Source: Chlamydiota bacterium
GTDB lineage: Bacteria; Auribacterota; UBA3054; B51-G9
DNA: 17,412 nucleotides
Direction of reading: 5' to 3'
NCBI GenBank assembly: GCA_003648225.1
Contig: QMOL01000024.1
Location: 1 to 17,412, forward strand
Each line of letters begins with the position of its first letter. The first letter of the stretch is position 1. The position numbers and the translations under genes are program-made. Of the stretch, positions 1-7,244 are shown one piece after another. The notes below the pieces were generated by a model that did no database searches, was not told where the DNA came from, and saw only the letters and a program-made list of their open reading frames with translations.

Positions 1-1
1 A

Positions 2-484
2 GAATTTTTAATCCCGATGCGTGGATTGATAGGTTATAGAAATGAATTCATGACCGATACACGCGGAACCGGAATTATTAATTCCTATCTTGACGGTTAT
101 GAAGAATATCACGGTGATATCAGAACAAGAAGAACAGGGTCCCTCGTTGCCGACCGGCAGGGAAACGCGGTAGCTTACGCATTATACAATTTAGAGCCCC
201 GCGGCACTCTTTTTGTACAGCCCACCGATCCGGTTTATGAAGGAATGATTGTCGGCGAACACAATCGCGATAACGACCTTAATGTAAATCCGTGTAAAGG
301 AAAAAAACTTACTAATATGCGTGCAGCGGGAAAAGATGACAGCGTTTTGCTTACTCCCGTTACTCCGATGACCCTTGAGCACGCGATAGATTTTATTAAA
401 GAAGATGAGATGGTAGAAGTAACGCCAAAGAGTATTAGATTAAGAAAAGCGACTTTGCCGGCAAATCAACGAAAAAATGCGTGA
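2..484 (+). CDS. typA: TypA/BipA ribosome-associated GTPase, C-terminal part (5' end outside window)
   Basis: This is the C-terminal end of the translational GTPase TypA/BipA, which binds the ribosome and acts in 50S assembly and stress adaptation. The reading frame is open from base 2 (EFLIP before the first internal Met at 17), so the start lies outside the window and the Met at 17 should not be used. The family's C-terminal signature is clear: RGLIGYR, the run TDTRGTGI, then VYEGMIVGE, the KKLTNMRA segment, MTLE and VEVTPKSIRLRK near the end. The GTPase and EF-G-like domains II/III are not in view. The stop codon overlaps the start of the next gene by 8 nt, so the two are probably translationally coupled although their functions are unrelated. 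Identification is by recalled family sequence. Confidence 0.95.
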   Translation, partial: EFLIPMRGLIGYRNEFMTDTRGTGIINSYLDGYEEYHGDIRTRRTGSLVADRQGNAVAYALYNLEPRGTLFVQPTDPVYEGMIVGEHNRDNDLNVNPCKGKKLTNMRAAGKDDSVLLTPVTPMTLEHAIDFIKEDEMVEVTPKSIRLRKATLPANQRKNA

Positions 485-1601
485 TATTGCTTTTGAGATT
501 GAGTTAAAAATACTTTTTAAAAAATCCGTTCTCGCATTTGGCGGAGAACTGAAAAATACGATTTGCTGCGTGAAAGGGCAAACGGCATTTATTTCTTATC
601 CTTTGTCTGATTTGGAAAATGCGGATAATTATGAAAAATTTCTTTTTTTAATTAAAAATTTGCCGCTTAAGCTCGGGATTTCACCGGAAATTATCGCTTA
701 TGACTTACATCCCGACTTTATTTCAACCAAAACAGCTCTACGACTCGATTTGTGGCCAAATGCTGAACGAATAGGTGTTCAACATCATGAAGCTCATATA
801 GCAAGTTGTGCCGCAGCGGAAAAAATATCGAGAAATTTTATCGGTCTCGCTTTTGATGGAACAGGTTATGGAACTGACGGAACAATGTGGGGCGGTGAAA
901 TTTTTACCGGCAGCCTTGCTAAAGGATTTGAAAGAGTTGCGCGGCTGATGCCAATCGAACTCCCCGGCGGAATGGCGGCAATTCGCGAACCGTGGCGGCT
1001 TGCTCTTTCGCTTGCCAATGCGGTAGGAATTGAGATAAAGAAACCCGTTTCTGTTTCAAAAGAGAAATGGGCTATTGTAAATCAAATGCTGCAGAATAAA
1101 AATTTGCAGAAAATCGAAGCATCAAGTTTTGGAAGATTATTTGATGGTGTTTCCGCGTTAATTGACCTTTGCCATTTTGCGGAAAGCGAAGCCGAAGCGG
1201 CGATTTTGCTTGAAAATACCGCCGGAAACGTTTTTCCTGAAAGGTATTATCATCTGCCTTCTAAAAAAAATAAAAACGGACTCTTTGAGATGGATTGGCA
1301 GCCAATGGTCAGACAAATTCTTAATGATTATAGAAATGGAGTTTCAAAAGAGGAAATTGCGGCGGCTTTTCATGACTCAATCGCAAAAGGGGTTTTTGAA
1401 CTGTGCATTCAACTGACAACCGACGAAAAAACAATAGTTGCAAGCGGCGGTGTTTTCTTTAATAAACGGCTGACTTCTAATTTAAAAAATCTTTTTGAAA
1501 ATGCCGGCTTTAAATTCGTGCTGCCGAAGAAACTACCGCCGTCCGATGCGGGCATTTCCTTTGGGCAAGCGGTAATGGCGAGTTATGAAAAAAGTAAATA
1601 A
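477..1601 (+). CDS. hypF: HypF-type carbamoyltransferase, Kae1-like domain only
   Basis: This 374-residue protein matches the C-terminal Kae1-like half of HypF, which carbamoylates the C-terminal Cys of HypE to start synthesis of the CN ligands of the [NiFe] site. Visible motifs are LAFGGELKNT near 19-28, DLHPDFIST at 76-84, the metal-binding VQHHEAH at 101-107, FDGTGYGTDGT at 126-136, ASGGVFFNKRL at 322-332 and PSDAGISFGQA near the end. Full-length HypF is about 750-800 residues. The acylphosphatase, zinc-finger and YrdC-like domains that make carbamoyl-AMP are absent here, and upstream sequence is typA, so they are not simply mis-annotated. The ATG overlaps the typA stop. hypC and hypD follow on the same strand. 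Either the N-terminal half is encoded elsewhere (split hypF) or a separate YrdC-type enzyme supplies the intermediate. The frame is intact, so a recent pseudogene is unlikely. Confidence 0.88.
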   Translation: MRDIAFEIELKILFKKSVLAFGGELKNTICCVKGQTAFISYPLSDLENADNYEKFLFLIKNLPLKLGISPEIIAYDLHPDFISTKTALRLDLWPNAERIGVQHHEAHIASCAAAEKISRNFIGLAFDGTGYGTDGTMWGGEIFTGSLAKGFERVARLMPIELPGGMAAIREPWRLALSLANAVGIEIKKPVSVSKEKWAIVNQMLQNKNLQKIEASSFGRLFDGVSALIDLCHFAESEAEAAILLENTAGNVFPERYYHLPSKKNKNGLFEMDWQPMVRQILNDYRNGVSKEEIAAAFHDSIAKGVFELCIQLTTDEKTIVASGGVFFNKRLTSNLKNLFENAGFKFVLPKKLPPSDAGISFGQAVMASYEKSK

Positions 1602-1640
1602 ATTAATAAATAATAAATTGTAATTAACAATTAATAAATA
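1601..1640 (+). repeat. 12-bp direct repeat flanking a small inverted repeat, hypF-hypC spacer
   Basis: AATTAATAAATA occurs at 1601-1612 and again at 1629-1640. Between and overlapping them, AATTGT (1616-1621) and ACAATT (1627-1632) form a 6-bp inverted repeat. The 44-bp spacer has no recognisable Shine-Dalgarno sequence before hypC. It is AT-only simple sequence, so function is doubtful. Confidence 0.5.
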
Positions 1641-1645
1641 GTAAC

Positions 1646-1873
1646 ATGTGTTTAGCATTACCCGGTGAAATAATAAAATTTGTTGACGAAAACAACGCTC
1701 TTGTTAAATTCGGCGGAAGTGAGATTCAAATTAATCTTTCTTTTGTCGAAAACGCAAAAGTCGGTGACTATGTAATCGCGCATTCAGGATTCGCGCTTTC
1801 ACTGCTTGATACTGAAGAAGCGGAAAAAACTTTTTCCGTGTGGCGGGAATATGAGGAAAGTATGGAGGGTTAG
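1646..1873 (+). CDS. hypC: [NiFe]-hydrogenase maturation chaperone HypC
   Basis: This 75-residue protein is a HypC/HybG/HupF chaperone. It forms the HypC-HypD complex on which the Fe(CN)2CO unit is built and then delivers iron to the hydrogenase large-subunit precursor. It has the family's invariant N-terminus MCLALPGEI with the essential Cys2, the beta-barrel core, the GDYVIAHSGFAL segment with the conserved His46, and a C-terminal helix typical of the family. The length is normal. It lies 44 bp after the HypF-type gene and 144 bp before hypD on the same strand. No Shine-Dalgarno site is evident before the ATG, as for several neighbours. Confidence 0.95.
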   Translation: MCLALPGEIIKFVDENNALVKFGGSEIQINLSFVENAKVGDYVIAHSGFALSLLDTEEAEKTFSVWREYEESMEG

Positions 1874-1913
1874 TTTTCGGTGTTCGGTTGTAGCCGCTGC
1901 CGCTGGCTGCGGA

Positions 1914-1930
1914 TTCCGGCAAAGCCGGAA
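1914..1930. repeat. GGATTCCGGC-type hairpin in the hypC-hypD spacer
   Basis: TTCCGGC (1914-1920) and GCCGGAA (1924-1930) form a perfect 7-bp stem with a 3-nt AAA loop. It sits inside the 144-bp hypC-hypD spacer, surrounded by GTGTTCGG/GTGTTCAG words at 1880, 1933 and 1940. No T-tract follows, so it is not a typical terminator. It resembles degenerate REP-like intergenic hairpins, and a related one lies at 7189-7213. Confidence 0.55.
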
Positions 1931-1959
1931 AGGTGTTCAGTGTTCGGTAGTTGGTAGTC

Positions 1960-1987
1960 AGTAAGCAGTAAGCAGTGAGCAGTGTCT
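1960..1987 (+). repeat. 7-bp tandem repeat (AGTAAGC) upstream of hypD
   Basis: The unit AGTAAGC runs at 1960-1966 and 1967-1973, followed by a one-mismatch copy AGTGAGC at 1974-1980 and a partial copy from 1981. It lies about 30 bp before the hypD start. It looks like slippage-generated simple sequence, and no regulatory role is evident. Confidence 0.6.
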
Positions 1988-2017
1988 ATTAAGTCTATAA
2001 TGTCCATTTAAGAAAAA

Positions 2018-3112
2018 ATGAAATACATTGATGAGTTCAGAAATCCTGAGATTGCAAAAAAATTAATTGCAAGGATTCATAATTTGTCAGAAAAATTACC
2101 CGAGCAGAAAACTATTATGGAAATTTGCGGCGGTCATACCGTTGCGCTGTTCAAATTTGGAATTCATGCTCTTTTACCGAAAAAAATTAAACTTGTTTCC
2201 GGGCCCGGCTGTCCTGTTTGTGTAACCACGAATAAAACCATCGATAAGTCTGTTTGGCTTGCAAAGCAGCCCGATGTAAAAGTTTTTTCTTTTGGCGATA
2301 TGATGCGCGTTCCGGGCAGTTTGGGAACACTTACCGACGCGGCTTTTTCGGGTGAAAAGGTGCAAATGATTTACTCGCCTATGCAGGCGGTAGATTTTGC
2401 GGCGAAAAATCCTGACAAAAAATGTGTTTTATTCGGTGTAGGTTTCGAAACAACAGTTCCCACACACGCTGCAGCAGTTCTTGCGGCAAAAAACCTCGGA
2501 TTGAAAAATTTTTCCCTTCTCTCCGCGGGAAAACTCACTCCACCGGCAATGCATGCGCTTCTTGAAGATGAAAAAGTGAAACTTGACGCGTTTATTGCTC
2601 CGGGCCACGTAACGACAATTATTGGAGCGGCCGCTTATAAATTTATAGAAGAAGATTTCAAAAAGCCGTGTGTAGTGTCCGGATTTGAGCTTTGCGATTT
2701 GCTTGAATCGTTGGTAAGAATAATTGACCAGCTTGTAAATAATGAGCATAAAGTAGAAATTCAATATACACGAACAGTAACTTTTGAAGGAAATAAAAAA
2801 GCACAGGAGGTTATTGATAAAGTTTTGAAAGTTGCCGATACTAACTGGCGGGGGCTTGGTCAAATACTGAAAAGTGGATTTAAAGTTAATAATAATTTTG
2901 CTGACTTTAACGCGGAACTCATATTTAATATCCCTGATTTTCCTAATGAAGAACCGGCAGGATGCCGTTGCGGGGATGTTTTAAAAGGAATTTGTATTCC
3001 TGAAAAATGCGGTTTATTCGGTAAAAAATGCACTCCCGAACATCCGGTAGGTCCTTGCATGGTATCAAGCGAAGGGAGTTGCGGAGCGCATTATCGTTTT
3101 GGGAAAGGTTAA
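2018..3112 (+). CDS. hypD: [NiFe]-hydrogenase maturation protein HypD
   Basis: HypD is the Fe-S scaffold that, with HypC, assembles the Fe(CN)2CO moiety in the cytoplasm. At 364 residues it has the usual length. Conserved elements seen are EICGGHT with Cys37, GPGCPVCVT with Cys65 and Cys68, FSFGDMMRVPGS, GVGFETTVPTHA, and PGHVTTIIG. The C-terminal cluster region has Cys316, 318, 326, 331, 338, 347 and 355, within motifs such as GCRCGDV, CGLFGKKCTP and GPCMVSSEGSC, which supplies the [4Fe-4S] ligands. The start is preceded by a weak purine-rich AAGAAAAA. The HypE partner, normally adjacent, does not follow; the next gene is a secretin after a 361-bp gap. Confidence 0.97.
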   Translation: MKYIDEFRNPEIAKKLIARIHNLSEKLPEQKTIMEICGGHTVALFKFGIHALLPKKIKLVSGPGCPVCVTTNKTIDKSVWLAKQPDVKVFSFGDMMRVPGSLGTLTDAAFSGEKVQMIYSPMQAVDFAAKNPDKKCVLFGVGFETTVPTHAAAVLAAKNLGLKNFSLLSAGKLTPPAMHALLEDEKVKLDAFIAPGHVTTIIGAAAYKFIEEDFKKPCVVSGFELCDLLESLVRIIDQLVNNEHKVEIQYTRTVTFEGNKKAQEVIDKVLKVADTNWRGLGQILKSGFKVNNNFADFNAELIFNIPDFPNEEPAGCRCGDVLKGICIPEKCGLFGKKCTPEHPVGPCMVSSEGSCGAHYRFGKG

Positions 3113-3372
3113 TTTTTCGATATTTTTCAGTCGTTACTAATTTTTTTACATTATCGTTGGCACTTTGGGAAAATAATTTACATGGATAAATAAAAGTTTT
3201 AAGGTCTAAAGCTTGACCCGCTTGAAGCACGGGTCTGAAGGTCTTGTATCCTATTCGTCCTATTTAGTGCTTTCCCGTCAATATTTTTAAAGCTGGAACG
3301 ATTTTTGCTGTTAGAACTAATAGTTAATACCTTTACAAAGTCATACGGTAAATAAAAAGCAAGAATGTAATA
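3113..3372. other. Non-coding spacer after hypD with an unassigned hairpin
   Basis: No credible gene is seen in this stretch. GACCCG (3215-3220) and CGGGTC (3230-3235) form a 6-bp stem with a 9-nt loop. Two competing pairings are possible: TTGAC (3213-3217) with GTCAA (3277-3281), and GAAGCAC (3224-3230) with GTGCTTT (3267-3273). The AAGGTCT word is repeated around the hairpin, at 3201 and 3238. This could be a small structured RNA or a decayed element. It does not match a riboswitch consensus that I can recognise. Confidence 0.3.
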
Positions 3373-3413
3373 AACAAACCCTTAAAATTCCGGGGGCTTT
3401 GTTTTGCTTTTTT
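3373..3413 (+). terminator. Rho-independent-type terminator between hypD and the secretin gene
   Basis: The arm AACAAACCC (3373-3381) can pair with GGGGGCTTTGTT (3392-3403), leaving a small bulge, and is followed by the T-rich run GCTTTTTT to 3413. It is placed to end transcripts coming from the typA-hyp side. The last part of the hairpin and T-tract overlaps the -35 region of the next promoter. Confidence 0.6.
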
Positions 3414-3432
3414 ACGGCTCTTTTGATATAAT
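3404..3432 (+). promoter_or_regulatory. Sigma70-type promoter of the secretin gene (extended -10)
   Basis: TTGCTT (3404-3409) is separated by 17 nt from a perfect TATAAT (3427-3432), which is preceded by TG one base upstream (extended -10). A start near 3439 would give a leader of about 35 nt. The Shine-Dalgarno core GGAG at 3461-3464 lies 9 nt before the GTG start at 3474. This is the best-formed promoter and ribosome-binding site pair in the window. Confidence 0.65.
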
Positions 3433-3473
3433 CTATAAAAATTACATACTTATACAAAATGGAGTGATATACA

Positions 3474-6140
3474 GTGCAATCAAATTTTCAAAAATTTATT
3501 TACAAGTGGACCGGCAGAATAATATGCCCGGTGTTCCTCTTTACACAATTATTCATTACCTGTCCGGCGGTTTATGCTGCAGGACCAAATGGAATAACAG
3601 TCACCGGTACACCTGTCAAAGCCCAAATTAATACAAATGTTTTCAAAGCTCAAATGGATACGAATGTTTTTATTGTCAGTTCAAATACAGGAACTTCGAC
3701 AAACGTTCAAAATCTCATAACATTAAATTTCGAAGGAACGGACATTCGTACAGTATTACTTTATCTTGCGGAGATAACAGGAGACACAATATTACCCGAT
3801 AAATCTGTTCGCGGCGATGTAACTATTATCAATCCAAAGCCTGTAACTCCCGCACAAGCCAAGCAAATTATTTTTTCGATTCTTGAGATGCAGGGATTTA
3901 CAATTGTGAACTACGGTGATTATGTAAAAGTTGTCCGGTCAGGGGACGCAAAATCGCGACCGATTAGAACACTTCAGCCACCCAAAAATACAAAAGAAAT
4001 GGATAGTGAAGATATTATTCGTACACAAGTTTTATACCCTGAACATATTGCCGCTGAAGATGTTCAAAAATTTATCACTCCTCTGCTTACTAAAGGTGCG
4101 GGACAAATAGTTATTAATAAGCCCACCGGAGCTATTCTTTTAATTGATACCGGCGCAAATATTAAACGGTTAATGGAAATTATAGCTTTGGTTGATAAAG
4201 TAATCGAAGGCGGACAAATTGATATAAAAATGGTTCCTCTTGATTATGCGGATGAACAAGAGATGTCAACGATGCTTAATAATATTTTTAACGCGCCGGC
4301 TTTTACTGACCCTAACGCACAGAAAGTAACCGTAGACGGCTCAGCAGTATCTACCACACCAAGCAAAAAAAAAGCCAAAGCTATTCTTAAAGCTGTAAAA
4401 GCTACCGGAGCGGAATTATCATTAGGCAAAGAGATTGGGACAAAGGCGACATTTATAGCTGACACGCGCCTTCATTCTCTTATCATAATTGCGGCAAAGA
4501 GAATGTTTCCCATAATTCTTCATATTATTAAAAAACTTGATATTCCGAATACCGAAAAAGATGATACAATTCATATTTATCCGCTGCAGCACGTTAAGGC
4601 CGAAGACATAACCGATACGCTTAATAATATTTTCTCGGAATCTACTTCACGATCGTCAAGAAGTTCTACAAGAAATAATTATAATAACCGAAATAATAGA
4701 AGCAGTAGGAATAGAAACTCTTCACAAAATAAACTTTCCCGTTCAAGGCCGCCATCAAGAGCACTTTCAAACAGAGCTTCCTCTAAAGGAACAGGTCTTA
4801 GTCATCTTGCCGGTAAAGTGGATGTTCTTTACGATGAGCCCTCGAATTCGCTTATTATTATTACTTCTCCAAAATATTATGAAACAGTTAAAAGAATTAT
4901 TGAAAGACTTGACCAGCGAACACCACAAGCGTGGATTCAAGCCATGATAGTTGAAGTATCCAGGAATAAAGACTTCAATTTTGGTGTTGGATGGAAAAAA
5001 ATAGTAGAAAGTGGCGACAAAATGAATTTATTTCAAGCTCTTGACACGACTATCGGTCCTGCATTTGACGCGGCGCAACAGGAAATTAAACCATCGAGTC
5101 TTGAAGGATTCGCATATGCTTATGGTAAAAAGGATAAGAATGGCGCTTTTGACCCTTACATGACTCTTCAAACCGCTGAAGGTGTAAAAGACATTAATGT
5201 TCTTTCCACACCGAGTGTTCTTGCCGCAAACAACAAAGAAGCTTCAATAAAAGTTGGTGAACAATTTCCTATTGCAAGATACAGCCGTGGCGAATCCGGA
5301 ACAACGCGTGATTTTTCCTATGAATATACAGACATCACAATTGAACTAAACGTTGTTCCGAGAATTAATCGACATAGAGAGGTTGCTCTTGAAGTCGATG
5401 TTGATGTAAAAGACAACGGCGGCTCTGCTTATCCTACGGATCCAACTGCTCCGCCAATTATTTTGCAGCGTACTTCAAAAACGGAGGTCGTTGTTCAGGA
5501 TGGCCAAACATTAGTTATTGGAGGATTGATGAAAGATGATTTTAATTCAACTGTTCAAAAAATTCCTTTTATTGGCGATATTCCTATTATTAAACATGCT
5601 TTTCGAACTTATAAAGACGTAAAAAGAAAAATTGAACTGCTAATCTTTATAACCCCTTATGTGGTTGAAAGTGATTCCGAAGGTGATGCACTTACAAAAA
5701 CCGTGAGAAGCAGATATCGCGGAGCAGACGGTTTCATAGAAAATCGTGACAGAAATCTTTTGTATGATGATTTAAATAGAACAAAAGATCAATTGAATAT
5801 TTATGATGACTGGCGCTCGTTTGAAAAACATATTGATTTTACCGAAAATTATTTCAACCCGCAGGCCGGTGAAAATGAACAGAAGAAAAAAGATTCTAAT
5901 GTGGAGTCCAAATATTTCTATCACTTTCAGCACTCAAGCAATACGGATCCTTACGAAGGAGAAATAATAATTCCGACTGACGAAGCACCTTTAAATTCAA
6001 CAAATCCGGATGAAGAAATTATATCTCCCGATAAAAATGACAGTTCGACAACTCCTCCTGACAAAGATTCTCTGTCTTCTTTGATAGAAAAGGAACGTTT
6101 ACTTGTCGATAGCGCGAACAAAGAAAATAATTCAAAATAA
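3474..6140 (+). CDS. GspD/PulD-family outer-membrane secretin
   Basis: This 888-residue protein is a type II secretion-type secretin, the multimeric gated channel of the outer membrane. It starts at GTG with GGAG 9 nt upstream, and has a signal peptide (hydrophobic stretch about 15-35, likely cleavage after VYA at 33-35). Domain order: N0 about 80-157, N1 about 180-245, N2 about 250-356 with a Lys/Ala-rich insert, N3 about 364-480, and the secretin barrel about 485-732 with LSTPSVLAANN, KVGEQFPI, VVVQDGQTLVIGGL, the FIGDIP motif and LLIFITPYVV. N3 holds a 50-residue Ser/Arg/Asn-rich loop (390-440). A duplicated KAQ-x2-TNVF unit lies at 49-66 before N0. The acidic, disordered-looking tail after about 735 might bind a pilotin or partner. 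No gspE, gspF or pseudopilin genes are nearby, so T2SS and type IV pilus roles cannot be separated. Confidence 0.93.
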   Translation: MQSNFQKFIYKWTGRIICPVFLFTQLFITCPAVYAAGPNGITVTGTPVKAQINTNVFKAQMDTNVFIVSSNTGTSTNVQNLITLNFEGTDIRTVLLYLAEITGDTILPDKSVRGDVTIINPKPVTPAQAKQIIFSILEMQGFTIVNYGDYVKVVRSGDAKSRPIRTLQPPKNTKEMDSEDIIRTQVLYPEHIAAEDVQKFITPLLTKGAGQIVINKPTGAILLIDTGANIKRLMEIIALVDKVIEGGQIDIKMVPLDYADEQEMSTMLNNIFNAPAFTDPNAQKVTVDGSAVSTTPSKKKAKAILKAVKATGAELSLGKEIGTKATFIADTRLHSLIIIAAKRMFPIILHIIKKLDIPNTEKDDTIHIYPLQHVKAEDITDTLNNIFSESTSRSSRSSTRNNYNNRNNRSSRNRNSSQNKLSRSRPPSRALSNRASSKGTGLSHLAGKVDVLYDEPSNSLIIITSPKYYETVKRIIERLDQRTPQAWIQAMIVEVSRNKDFNFGVGWKKIVESGDKMNLFQALDTTIGPAFDAAQQEIKPSSLEGFAYAYGKKDKNGAFDPYMTLQTAEGVKDINVLSTPSVLAANNKEASIKVGEQFPIARYSRGESGTTRDFSYEYTDITIELNVVPRINRHREVALEVDVDVKDNGGSAYPTDPTAPPIILQRTSKTEVVVQDGQTLVIGGLMKDDFNSTVQKIPFIGDIPIIKHAFRTYKDVKRKIELLIFITPYVVESDSEGDALTKTVRSRYRGADGFIENRDRNLLYDDLNRTKDQLNIYDDWRSFEKHIDFTENYFNPQAGENEQKKKDSNVESKYFYHFQHSSNTDPYEGEIIIPTDEAPLNSTNPDEEIISPDKNDSSTTPPDKDSLSSLIEKERLLVDSANKENNSK

Positions 6141-6150
6141 AATAAGATAA

Positions 6151-7113
6151 ATGAAAATTGATTTGGAAAAAGAACTTGGTCTTAACCAAGCGTCTAACTC
6201 TAATAAATTTCCTTGGCTGAAAGTTATTATTTTTTTGTGCGCGGCAAATCTTTTACTTCTGATTATTCTGCTTTTTACTTCTAAACAGAATCTTCCTGCT
6301 TCTGTCAATGATTCTTCGTTTATTGCAATGAACAGCCAGTTCATTGCTGACGTTTCTGCACGACTTACAAATATAGAACGATTGCAAAAACTATTACAAA
6401 TAACTCAAAAAAAAGCAAAAAAAGAATTTTCTATTGTTTCAGCTGATAAAAAAATACAAGATAAGAAAGAAAGAATGAAACAAAAGAAATTGAAAAAATC
6501 CGGGCTGACAGATAAAGAAATTAACTCCCTCGATTCTTCACTCCAAAATAACGGCTCGGTCGGAAATATTACCGATGAAGAAAAAAATAATTTGGACGAC
6601 CTTATTGATCGCGATGAATCAGGAGCGCAATTACTCGCTTATATTCGTGCATTGCCTTCTGCTAACCACAAAAAAGCTGTAATTCAATATTTAAGACAAA
6701 AAGGGGAGCAATGGTATAAAGCTACTTTACCACTTTTGGCTGATGACGATCCTGATGCAGATCTTTATGTTAATAATACACGCTATTTTTTCGAGATTAT
6801 AAGAGATGTTAGTGATAATAGCGCCGCAATAGCTTACGCGGGCAGTAAATTGAATCAACTTGAACTCGCTGTTCAAAAAAATGAATTTAAAAGAATTACA
6901 GAAAATGAAAGCCTTAACCGACAAAATGAAATTAGTAAATTAAAAGATGATCTCGCGCATGAAGAAACACCGGAACAGGCGCAAACACGAATTCAACGTG
7001 ACCGCAGACGTAATAGCATTATTAAGCCATACACTTCATCAAAATTAACTCATCCATATAAATCGGATTGGGATCCAGATCCGCGAGTTCGTGAAAAACA
7101 GGGAATTAAATAA
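6151..7113 (+). CDS. Single-pass membrane protein of unknown function, secretin-linked
   Basis: I do not recognise this 320-residue protein. A short basic/acidic N-terminus is followed by one strong hydrophobic helix (about 22-44), so the remainder is probably extracytoplasmic. Residues 65-115 are Lys/Gln-rich with coiled-coil character. A helical stretch lies at about 150-245, a charged helix at 245-285, and the C-terminal end is Arg/Pro-rich. It has no signal-peptidase site and no Cys in the soluble part. It starts 10 nt after the secretin stop, with only a weak purine stretch before the ATG, so it is almost certainly in the same operon. A role as inner-membrane partner of the secretin (comparable in topology to GspC or PilP/PilN) is an inference from position and topology only; no such domain is visible. 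Confidence 0.75.
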   Translation: MKIDLEKELGLNQASNSNKFPWLKVIIFLCAANLLLLIILLFTSKQNLPASVNDSSFIAMNSQFIADVSARLTNIERLQKLLQITQKKAKKEFSIVSADKKIQDKKERMKQKKLKKSGLTDKEINSLDSSLQNNGSVGNITDEEKNNLDDLIDRDESGAQLLAYIRALPSANHKKAVIQYLRQKGEQWYKATLPLLADDDPDADLYVNNTRYFFEIIRDVSDNSAAIAYAGSKLNQLELAVQKNEFKRITENESLNRQNEISKLKDDLAHEETPEQAQTRIQRDRRRNSIIKPYTSSKLTHPYKSDWDPDPRVREKQGIK

Positions 7114-7122
7114 TCCAAAGAA

Positions 7123-7139
7123 ATATTCAATATTCAATA
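7123..7139 (+). repeat. 7-bp tandem repeat (ATATTCA)
   Basis: ATATTCA runs twice with a partial third copy immediately after the 6151-7113 gene. A small CGCC-ACA-GGCG hairpin follows at 7140-7150. No T-tract is present. It is one of several microrepeat spacers in the window. Confidence 0.5.
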
Positions 7140-7188
7140 CGCCACAGGCGCACTTTTAAAGCAGAAATTATCAATGATAAAGTAGCGG

Positions 7189-7213
7189 TGGATTCCATAT
7201 CCGCCGGAATCCA
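7189..7213. repeat. TGGATTCC/GGAATCCA hairpin, REP-like
   Basis: TGGATTCC (7189-7196) and GGAATCCA (7206-7213) form a perfect 8-bp stem with a 9-nt loop containing CCGCC. It shares GGATTCC and CCGGAA words with the hairpin at 1914-1930. It merges into the tandem repeat that follows. Confidence 0.55.
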
Positions 7214-7244
7214 TTAATCCATTAATCCATTAATCCAACAATCC
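7208..7244 (+). repeat. 8-bp tandem repeat (AATCCATT) before the purB start
   Basis: AATCCATT occurs three times in tandem (7208-7215, 7216-7223, 7224-7231), with degenerate copies to 7244. It ends 5 bp before the ATG of the lyase gene and replaces any Shine-Dalgarno site; the bases just before the start are pyrimidine-rich. Confidence 0.7.

Noticed and set aside
477..1601. HypF as a frameshifted pseudogene
   Set aside because: The frame is intact with all Kae1-like motifs, and no remnant of the N-terminal domains is found upstream because typA fills that DNA.
2429..2863. A 144-codon minus-strand frame opposite hypD
   Set aside because: It is antisense to a well-conserved gene, and its translation is Cys/Phe/Lys-rich with no recognisable domain. 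It is a shadow frame.
3195..3285. Known riboswitch (for example cyclic-di-GMP) ahead of the secretin
   Set aside because: No recognisable aptamer consensus could be matched; only generic hairpins are seen.
3404..3631. A 75-codon plus-strand frame crossing the secretin start
   Set aside because: It overlaps the promoter and the signal-peptide region of the secretin in another frame and has no Shine-Dalgarno at its start.
7208..7244. CRISPR array
   Set aside because: The 8-bp units are contiguous with no spacers, and no cas genes are nearby.
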